From Paracoccaceae bacterium (GTDB taxonomy: Bacteria > Pseudomonadota > Alphaproteobacteria > Rhodobacterales > Rhodobacteraceae): 64,000 nucleotides of DNA. Positions 58,394 to 64,000 of this stretch are shown here, piece after piece. The number at the start of each line of letters is the position of its first letter. Within the stretch, counting starts at the first letter, position 1. The translations under genes were made by a program, and so were the position numbers. The notes under the pieces were generated by a model. It had not been told where the DNA came from. It was given only the letters and a program-made list of their open reading frames with translations, and did not search any database. The stretch spans positions 124,001-188,000 of the forward strand of contig JALHOL010000005.1 in NCBI GenBank assembly GCA_022843025.1, given 5' to 3'.

Positions 58394-58872
58394 TGCCAAA
58401 GCTCAACCTGTCCGCTGTTCCGGTGAAGACCGGATCGATCTACCCCGCGCCCTATGCGGCGATGATGGAGGGGCGGTCGTCGCTGCGTCTTGGGCAGGCG
58501 GGCGGGTTGACGCAGTTCGGGGTGAACCTTGTGACGCTGGAGCCCGGCGCGCTGTCATCGCTGCGGCACTGGCATCTGCACGAAGACGAGTTCGTGATGG
58601 TGACAGAGGGCGAATGCGTGATGGTCACCGATGCGGGGGAAGAGGTGATGCGCCCAGGCGATTGTGCTGCCTTTCCGGCAGGGCTGGCGGACGGGCATCA
58701 TTTCATCAACCGCAGCGCGGAGGTGGCGCGGTTCCTTGTCGTGGGCAGCAAGGCCCCGCGCGAGGTGGCGACCTATTCAGATGTGGACCTGATGGTCGAG
58801 ATGGCGGAGGGGAAGGCCACCTTCACCCACAAAGACGGGTCGCCCTATGTGCCGGAGGATGCAGGGAAATGA
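58393..58872 (+). CDS. Single-domain cupin protein, 159 aa
   Basis: This small beta-barrel protein has LTQFGVNLVTLEPGALSSLRHWHLHEDEFVMVTEGECVMVTDAGEEVMRPGDCAAFPAG, holding the metal-binding HWH...E of cupin motif 1. GHHFINRSAEVARFLVVGSK is motif 2. It is homologous to each half of the bicupin that follows. The enzymatic role is unknown; in this setting it may sense or modify an acyl intermediate. It starts by overlap with the thiolase stop. Confidence 0.85.
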   Translation: MPKLNLSAVPVKTGSIYPAPYAAMMEGRSSLRLGQAGGLTQFGVNLVTLEPGALSSLRHWHLHEDEFVMVTEGECVMVTDAGEEVMRPGDCAAFPAGLADGHHFINRSAEVARFLVVGSKAPREVATYSDVDLMVEMAEGKATFTHKDGSPYVPEDAGK

Positions 58873-58906
58873 CGGGCCGCTGCGCCAGTCTTTCGGGGGG
58901 CCGCGG

Positions 58907-59878
58907 ATGAAGGTCGATCCCGCCTGCGCGCCACGGGATGAGGCCGGGGATGGCGGCCTGTTGCTGCGCCTGTCCGATGCGGGCGGGGTGACGCAATTCG
59001 GTGCCTATCTGGACCGCCTGATGCCGGGGGGCGTTTCTTCGCAACGGCATTGGCATGATGCCGAGGATGAGATGGCCTTCATCCTGTCCGGGCAGGCGGT
59101 GCTGATCGACGATGCAGGGGAAAGCCCGGTCGGGCCGGGCGATGCGCTCTGCTGGCCGCATGGCTGCCCGAATGCGCATCATCTGGCCAATCGGGCGGAG
59201 GAGCCCTGCACCTATGTGATCGTGGGCACGCGGGTGGCCGAGGATGTCTGCCATTACCCCGACCTTGGCCATCGTCTGGTGAACGGGGTGACGGATTGGC
59301 GGGTGGAGGATGCGGAAGGGCGTATCCTGCGTTCCGGCACGCTGCCTGCGGAGCTGCTGAACCTGCCGCCGGTCTGGGGCCGCGACTTCGACCCAACCGA
59401 TCCGGGGCAGCGCGTGCTGCGCGGCGCGGATGCGGTTTGGGAGGAGGTGGCGCTGGACCATCACCCGATCCTCGGCCCCGGCCCCGGCCCCTATCGCTAT
59501 CGCCTGCTGTCCGATCCCGGCGGGATCACCCAGTTCGGCGCGTTCCTTGAGGAACTGCCGCCCGGTTCCCGTTCCGGCCACCGCCATTGGCATGAGGCCG
59601 AGGATGAGATGATCCTGATGCTGTCGGGCGAGGTGGTCCTTGTCGAAGAGACAGAGACGCCGCTGCGCGCGGGCGATGTGGCCTGCTGGCCTGCGGGTGC
59701 GCCCGTCGGGCATCGGCTGGACAATCGCGGGTCGGGACCGGCCCGCTACCTTGTCATCGGGACGCGCGCCCAGCGCGACCGCATTCATTACACCGACCAT
59801 GACCTGATCACGGAAAAGGACGGCGCCGCGCGCCGCTATCTGCACCGCGACGGCACCCCTTACGGAGGAACACCATGA
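58907..59878 (+). CDS. Tandem-domain cupin (bicupin) protein, 323 aa
   Basis: Two cupin domains: residues 20-125 with GGVTQFGAYLDRLMPGGVSSQRHWHDAEDEMAFILSG and about 190-300 with GGITQFGAFLEELPPGSRSGHRHWHEAEDEMILMLSG. Each keeps HWHxxEDE, so both could bind a metal. YVIVGTR and YLVIGTR are matching end strands. The upstream single cupin shows the same unit, so there are three homologous modules in a row. The ATG at 58907 is preferred; GGGGGG lies 7 bases upstream. It overlaps the FadJ start by 4 bases. Confidence 0.85.
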   Translation: MKVDPACAPRDEAGDGGLLLRLSDAGGVTQFGAYLDRLMPGGVSSQRHWHDAEDEMAFILSGQAVLIDDAGESPVGPGDALCWPHGCPNAHHLANRAEEPCTYVIVGTRVAEDVCHYPDLGHRLVNGVTDWRVEDAEGRILRSGTLPAELLNLPPVWGRDFDPTDPGQRVLRGADAVWEEVALDHHPILGPGPGPYRYRLLSDPGGITQFGAFLEELPPGSRSGHRHWHEAEDEMILMLSGEVVLVEETETPLRAGDVACWPAGAPVGHRLDNRGSGPARYLVIGTRAQRDRIHYTDHDLITEKDGAARRYLHRDGTPYGGTP

Positions 59879-62061
59879 CCGATTTCACCTATGCCGTTGA
59901 CGCCGATGGCGTGGCCACGCTGACCTGGGACGTAAAGACCAAGTCGATGAACGTCATGTCGACCGAGGCGTTCGCCCTGCTCGACAGCCTGATCGACAAG
60001 GCCTTGGCCGACCCTGCGGTAAAGGGGATCATCCTGACATCCGGCAAAAGGGATTTTGCAGGCGGGATGGATCTGAACGTCATCGCCCAGATGCGGGCGG
60101 GCGGGGCCGAGGCGATTTTCGCGGGTGTGATGCAGATGCACAGCGTCCTGCGCAAGATCGAACGCGCGGGGATGGACCCCAAGACAAAAAAGGGCGGCAA
60201 GCCCATTGTCGCCGCCCTGCCCGGTACGGCGTTGGGGATCGGGCTGGAACTGCCGCTGTCCTGCCACCGGATCATCGCCGCCGATAACCCGAAGGCCAAG
60301 ATCGGCCTGCCCGAGATCATGGTCGGCATTTTTCCCGGCGCGGGCGGCACCACGCGGCTTGTGCGCAAGATGGGGGCGATGATGGCAGCGCCCTTCCTGC
60401 TGGAAGGCAAGCTGAGCGATCCGAAATCCGCCAAGGCGGCGGGGCTGATCGATGAGGTGGTCCCGGCCGAGGAATTGCTGATGCGGGCCAAGGAATGGGT
60501 GCTGACGGCGAAAGAGGCCGATCTGGTGAAGCCGTGGGATGACAAGGGCTACAAGATGCCGGGCGGCGCGCCCTATCATCCGGCGGGGTTCATGACCTTT
60601 GTCGGGGCATCCGCCATGGTGATGGGCAAGACGATGGGGGTTTACCCGGCGGCAAAGGCGCTGCTGTCGGCGGTCTACGAAGGCGCGCTGGTGCCCTTTG
60701 ACACCGCGCTGAAGATCGAGGCGCGGTGGTTCACCTCGGTTCTGATGAACCCGTCCTCGACCGCGATGATCCGGTCCTTGTTCATCAACAAGGAGGCGCT
60801 GGAAAAGGGCGCGAACCGGCCCAAGGTGGCGGATCAGACGGTGCGGAAGGTGGGCGTCATCGGCGCTGGCATGATGGGGGCGGGAATCGCCTATGTCAGC
60901 GCCAATGCGGGCATCGAGGTGGTGCTGATCGACGCCGCGCAGGAGGCGGCGGATCGCGGCAAGGCCTATTCCGAAGGGCTGCTCGACAAGGGCATCGCGC
61001 GGCGCAAGGTGACGGCTGAAAAGAAGGCCGAGGTGCTGGCCCGCATCACCGCCACCACCGATTATGCCGCGCTGGCGGGGTGTGATCTGATTGTGGAAGC
61101 GGTGTTCGAAGACCCCAAGATCAAGGCCGAGGTGACGGCCAAGGTAGAGGCGGTGGTGGGCGCAGACTGCATCTTTGCGACCAACACCTCCACCTTGCCG
61201 ATATCTTCGCTGGCCAAGGCCAGCGGTCGGCCTGCGAACTTCATCGGCATCCATTTCTTCAGCCCCGTCGACAAGATGATGCTGGTGGAAATCATCCGGG
61301 GGAAACAGACGGGCGATGTGGCGGTGGCCAAGGCGCTGGATTACGTCCGCCAGATCCGCAAGACGCCCATCGTTGTGAACGACGCGCGGTTCTTCTACGC
61401 CAACCGCTGCATCATCCCCTATATCAACGAAGGCATCCGCATGCTGGCCGAAGGGGTGGAACCTTCGCTGGTGGAGAATGCCGCGAAACTGGTGGGCATG
61501 CCCTTGGGGCCGCTGCAATTGGTGGACGAAACCTCGATCGATCTGGGCGTGAAGATCGCCAAGGCCACGAAGGCCGCGATGGGCGACGCCTATCCCGATG
61601 GCGCGGTGGATGCGGTGCTGTTCTGGATGGCCGATCAGGGGCGCATGGGCAAGAAATCCAATGCGGGCTTCTATGCCTATGACGCGGCAGGCAAGCGCGA
61701 AGGGCTTTGGGACGGGCTGGCCGCCCAATATCCGGTGGGCGACGACCAACCCGATCTGACCACCGTGCAGCACCGCCTGCTGATGGCGCAGGTGCTGGAG
61801 GCCGTGCGCGCGCTGGAGGATGGGGTGCTGACCGATATCCGCGAAGGCGATGTCGGCGCGATCCTAGGCTGGGGCTTTGCGCCCTGGTCGGGCGGGCCGT
61901 TCGGCTGGCTGGATATCATCGGGGCCGCGCGTGCGGTGGAAATCTGCGACCGGCTGACCGCCAGCGAAGGCGCGCGCTTCACCGCGCCGCAGATGCTGCG
62001 CGACATGGCGGCGAAGGGTGAGGCGTTCTACAGCAAGGGCGCAGGCGCAAAGGCCGCCTGA
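59875..62061 (+). CDS. fadJ: FadJ/FadB-type multifunctional beta-oxidation protein, 728 aa
   Basis: The enoyl-CoA hydratase domain (1 to about 200) has LTSGKRDFAGGMDLNVIAQM with the oxyanion hole and VGIFPGAGGTTRLVRKMG. The 3-hydroxyacyl-CoA dehydrogenase domain has VGVIGAGMMGAGIAYVSANAGIEVVLID near 325, TNTSTLPISSLAKAS, IGIHFFSPVDKMMLVEI with the catalytic His, and NRCIIPYINEG. It performs hydration and NAD-dependent oxidation of acyl chains. Length is normal. Its 3' end overlaps the convergent Hint-domain gene by 34 bases. Confidence 0.95.
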   Translation: MTDFTYAVDADGVATLTWDVKTKSMNVMSTEAFALLDSLIDKALADPAVKGIILTSGKRDFAGGMDLNVIAQMRAGGAEAIFAGVMQMHSVLRKIERAGMDPKTKKGGKPIVAALPGTALGIGLELPLSCHRIIAADNPKAKIGLPEIMVGIFPGAGGTTRLVRKMGAMMAAPFLLEGKLSDPKSAKAAGLIDEVVPAEELLMRAKEWVLTAKEADLVKPWDDKGYKMPGGAPYHPAGFMTFVGASAMVMGKTMGVYPAAKALLSAVYEGALVPFDTALKIEARWFTSVLMNPSSTAMIRSLFINKEALEKGANRPKVADQTVRKVGVIGAGMMGAGIAYVSANAGIEVVLIDAAQEAADRGKAYSEGLLDKGIARRKVTAEKKAEVLARITATTDYAALAGCDLIVEAVFEDPKIKAEVTAKVEAVVGADCIFATNTSTLPISSLAKASGRPANFIGIHFFSPVDKMMLVEIIRGKQTGDVAVAKALDYVRQIRKTPIVVNDARFFYANRCIIPYINEGIRMLAEGVEPSLVENAAKLVGMPLGPLQLVDETSIDLGVKIAKATKAAMGDAYPDGAVDAVLFWMADQGRMGKKSNAGFYAYDAAGKREGLWDGLAAQYPVGDDQPDLTTVQHRLLMAQVLEAVRALEDGVLTDIREGDVGAILGWGFAPWSGGPFGWLDIIGAARAVEICDRLTASEGARFTAPQMLRDMAAKGEAFYSKGAGAKAA

Positions 62062-62669
62062 GCGGGCGGCAGGAACCGAGCGCGTTCGCCCTCAGCAATC
62101 AGGCCCGCTACAAGTTGGCGGGCCTCTTTCAACCCAAGCGACGTCATGCCGTCGCCGCGAAACATGTTGGCCGCAGCGTTGCCGATGCCGGCACAGCCCA
62201 GCATCAGGCAAGGCCCGGCAAAGACGACCTGTGGCGTGTCAAATTGCAGATGCACCATCTCTACCTCGCGCGGGGCGCGGCGGGTGATGCCATTCCAGCC
62301 CAGCAGGGCCAGCGCGGGCACCATGACAAAGGGCTCGCCATACATCTCTTCGGCCAGTTCGCTTTCCAGCATCACCATCTGTGCGGGCAACAGCTCCACC
62401 GGATGATCGTTCGCCATCACGCCCTCGGGCAGAAACAGCGGCCAGAAGGCCGGGGGCACCCAAGCCGCCTGGGCCGAGCGGAAGACGGCGGCCACGGGCA
62501 TTTCGCCCTGTTCAAAGGTCAGGACCGGATCGCCGGGCTCCAGATCGCCCGCCTCGACCCAACCATCCGGCGTGGCGAGGGATTGCGAAGCCGGCAGCCC
62601 GTCCACCAGAATGGCCGGGACTGCCGATCCACCTTTTGCAACTGATGACTGCACCTGACCTGCCTTCAC
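62028..62669 (-). CDS. Hint-domain protein, 213 aa
   Basis: This looks like a rhodobacterial Hint (hedgehog/intein-like) domain protein: SLATPDGWVEAGDLEPGDPVLTFEQGEMPVAAVFRS resembles the N-terminal Hint block, and HPVELLPAQMVMLESELAEEMYGEPFVMVPALALLG the later block. The usual nucleophile at the block start is Ser here (ASQSL) rather than Cys. No splicing or cleavage is evident. The start is uncertain: GTG at 62669 or GTG at 62654, the latter with GAAGG upstream. It overlaps fadJ tail to tail. Confidence 0.7.
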   Translation of the reverse strand: MKAGQVQSSVAKGGSAVPAILVDGLPASQSLATPDGWVEAGDLEPGDPVLTFEQGEMPVAAVFRSAQAAWVPPAFWPLFLPEGVMANDHPVELLPAQMVMLESELAEEMYGEPFVMVPALALLGWNGITRRAPREVEMVHLQFDTPQVVFAGPCLMLGCAGIGNAAANMFRGDGMTSLGLKEARQLVAGLIAEGERARFLPPAQAAFAPAPLL

Positions 62670-62766
62670 TCAAGGGTCCACAGCCTGCAACCTGCAGTGG
62701 AGATTGGGCAAGCGAAGGGCGAAAGACGGGCATTGCTGCGATAGATTGTGTCGGAAACGGGGACAG

Positions 62767-63423
62767 TCAGCCCGGATCGAAACCGTATCCAAAGCGCGCG
62801 ATATCCGCCGCGCAGAGGCGGGCCACCAGCGCGGCATCGCCGTCGCTGTAATAGGGCCGCCAGTCCCGCACACGCGCACTGTCATTGGCGCGGGGCAGCG
62901 GCGTCAGGCGAAAGCCCAGATGCGTCTCGAACGGGATCAGGTCTTCGTCCAGCCGCTCCAGCCGCGCATAAAGCGTGGCGCGGTCCCGCCCCTGCGCATC
63001 GCGCAGATAGGCGGCATAGGGCCATGCGGCAAAGGCGGCCTGCGTGTCGGGGTGGTTGAGAAAGGCGCTGAAATCGGTGGTCTTGGCCAGCCCCACCGCC
63101 GGATGGGCAAAGGATTGGCCCCGCAGCCAGTGGTAATAGCTGACCATGCGATCCCAAGGGTTGCGGACAAGCGTCAGGATGAAGAACGCGTTCAGGTCTT
63201 CAGGCGTGAGCAGCCCGTCAAGATCGGCCAGCGTGGAATGTTTCCACAGCCGCCCCTTGGCGGGCAATCCCGCCAGCCGCCCCCGCCGCGCACGCGCCTT
63301 GGGCGTGTCGCCGATCAGGATGTCATCCTTCATCGCACGGGCTTCCAGCGCGAGCGTCAGCGCCGTGCCCCCGGTCTTGGGGATATGGACAAAGACATAG
63401 CGCCGCCCGCGTGACAGAATCAC
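62767..63423 (-). CDS. Sulfotransferase-family protein, 218 aa
   Basis: This is a PAPS-dependent sulfotransferase type. The 5'-phosphosulphate loop is present as VFVHIPKTGGTALTLAL near residues 10-26, and the 3'-phosphate motif as LVRNPWDRMVSYYHWLRG near 82-99. The length is that of short bacterial carbohydrate/lipid sulfotransferases (about 200-250). The acceptor is unknown. It follows the dehydrogenase gene on the same strand across a three-hairpin array. Confidence 0.85.
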   Translation of the reverse strand: MILSRGRRYVFVHIPKTGGTALTLALEARAMKDDILIGDTPKARARRGRLAGLPAKGRLWKHSTLADLDGLLTPEDLNAFFILTLVRNPWDRMVSYYHWLRGQSFAHPAVGLAKTTDFSAFLNHPDTQAAFAAWPYAAYLRDAQGRDRATLYARLERLDEDLIPFETHLGFRLTPLPRANDSARVRDWRPYYSDGDAALVARLCAADIARFGYGFDPG

Positions 63424-63440
63424 GGCTGCCCCCGGCGGAG

Positions 63441-63514
63441 GCGGAATTTGAACGCAAATTCCGCGCCGGAAAATGCGCGCATTTTCCGATGCGATTTCTG
63501 CGTGCAGAAATCGC
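63441..63514. repeat. Array of three perfect hairpins before the sulfotransferase gene
   Basis: GCGGAATTTG/CAAATTCCGC with an AACG loop (63441-63464), a 22-base perfect palindrome (63467-63488, arms CGGAAAATGCG/CGCATTTTCCG), and GCGATTTCTGC/GCAGAAATCGC with a GT loop (63491-63514). Arms are 10-11 bp with no mismatch. The third ends 9 bases after the stop of the dehydrogenase gene on the minus strand. Confidence 0.75.
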
Positions 63515-63523
63515 CCCCCGGCA

Positions 63524-64000
63524 TCAGTTCACGCGATTGGGCAGGTCGCGCCCGTCGAGATGGGCGATCAGGTTCTCCACCGCCATCATCCCCATATTCT
63601 CGCGCACCTCCAGTGCCGCCGTGCCCAGATGGGGCAGCAGCGTCACATTCTCCATCGCCATCAGGGCGGCGGGAACCTGCGGTTCGAACTCATAGACATC
63701 AAGGCCCGCCCCCGCTATCCGCCCCTCGGCCAGCGCGGCAATCAGCGCCGTCTCATCCACCACATCGCCGCGCGCGATGTTGATGAAGATGCCCGTGGGC
63801 TTCATCGCGGCAAAGGCAGCGGCGTTGATCAGGTGATGGGTGGCCTTACCCCCCGGAACGGCAACCACGACGAAATCCTGCGCCATCGCCTCTTCCATCG
63901 CCACCTGTCGCGCGGGAACCCCGGTATCCGTTACGGGGGATCGGTTGTGGAACACCACCTCCATCCCAAAGCCCGCCTGACAGCGCCGTGCGATGGCCTT
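63524..64000 (-). CDS. D-2-hydroxyacid dehydrogenase (glyoxylate/hydroxypyruvate type), cut by window edge
   Basis: Only the C-terminal part is in the window: the gene runs off base 64000 and its start is not visible. Seen on the minus strand: a Rossmann-region tail (CQAGFGMEVVFHNRS), DFVVVAVPGGKATHHLINAAAFAAMKPTGIFINIARGDVVDETALIAALAEGRIAGAGLDVYEFEP, and LLPHLGTAALEVRENMGMMAVENL. The GxLDVxxxEP and PHxGTA blocks (catalytic Glu and His) identify the D-isomer-specific 2-hydroxyacid dehydrogenases. Substrate is probably glyoxylate or hydroxypyruvate, judged from family only. Confidence 0.88.
   Translation of the reverse strand, partial: KAIARRCQAGFGMEVVFHNRSPVTDTGVPARQVAMEEAMAQDFVVVAVPGGKATHHLINAAAFAAMKPTGIFINIARGDVVDETALIAALAEGRIAGAGLDVYEFEPQVPAALMAMENVTLLPHLGTAALEVRENMGMMAVENLIAHLDGRDLPNRVN

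Overview
The window is GC-rich, densely coded chromosomal DNA from an alphaproteobacterium, most likely a member of the Rhodobacterales (Rhodobacteraceae/Paracoccaceae). This rests on gene content and order: an RpoH-II sigma factor followed by a ChaN-like gene, trpS-rhomboid-murJ-glnD, nfuA-tsaB-rimI, a MerR-regulated beta-oxidation operon containing cupins, and a TIGR02186 protein next to TauE. I see no tRNA, rRNA, CRISPR array, insertion sequence, phage gene or replication origin. The genus cannot be told from the sequence alone.

Layout. 1-8350: a carnitine/gamma-butyrobetaine catabolic island on the minus strand (BKACE enzyme, an unknown tail-anchored protein, a carnitine dehydrogenase-thioesterase fusion, SDR, acyl-CoA dehydrogenase, NDP-forming acyl-CoA synthetase, CaiD), with its GlxA/AraC-type regulator divergent. 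8351-28050: housekeeping genes (trpS, a catalytically altered rhomboid, murJ, glnD, an LpoA-like lipoprotein, rsmI, yraN, gshB, comM, a GST, cobalamin genes, rpoH-II, chaN, coaBC, dut, a ThiF/MoeB protein). 28051-44720: a 525-bp gap, an ABC binding protein plus permease without ATPase, an M3 peptidase, an aminotransferase, a Usp protein, nfuA-tsaB-rimI, a nucleoside/purine ABC importer with purine nucleoside phosphorylase, TauE-TIGR02186, and a MATE pump.

44819-52039 is the most system-like accessory block: ApbE, a PepSY-flavodoxin-reductase fusion, a secreted DUF2271 protein with a flavinylation motif, a secreted acidic Gly/Ser/Asp-rich protein and a small PepSY protein. Divergent from these are a two-component system and a VIT/CCC1 metal transporter. 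Together they read as an envelope flavin electron-transfer chain, probably tied to iron or manganese. 52067-62061 is fatty-acid beta-oxidation: two hotdog thioesterases, two MerR regulators, acyl-CoA dehydrogenase, GST, thiolase, two cupin proteins and FadJ. The end holds a Hint-domain protein, a sulfotransferase and part of a 2-hydroxyacid dehydrogenase.

The non-coding DNA holds three repeat families. (i) Tandem arrays of perfect AT-rich hairpins whose stem sequences differ but stay complementary (8485, 19665, 26489, 33311, 56010, 63441). (ii) A 112-bp element present twice (8359, 28051), each copy directly after a stop codon and ending in GTTAACCAT. (iii) A roughly 200-bp element with inverted ends (2300, 56305), with single ends at 8572 and 30253. 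Strong hairpins also follow the binding-protein gene in both ABC operons. All functional statements are from reading motifs and context; no database search was run.
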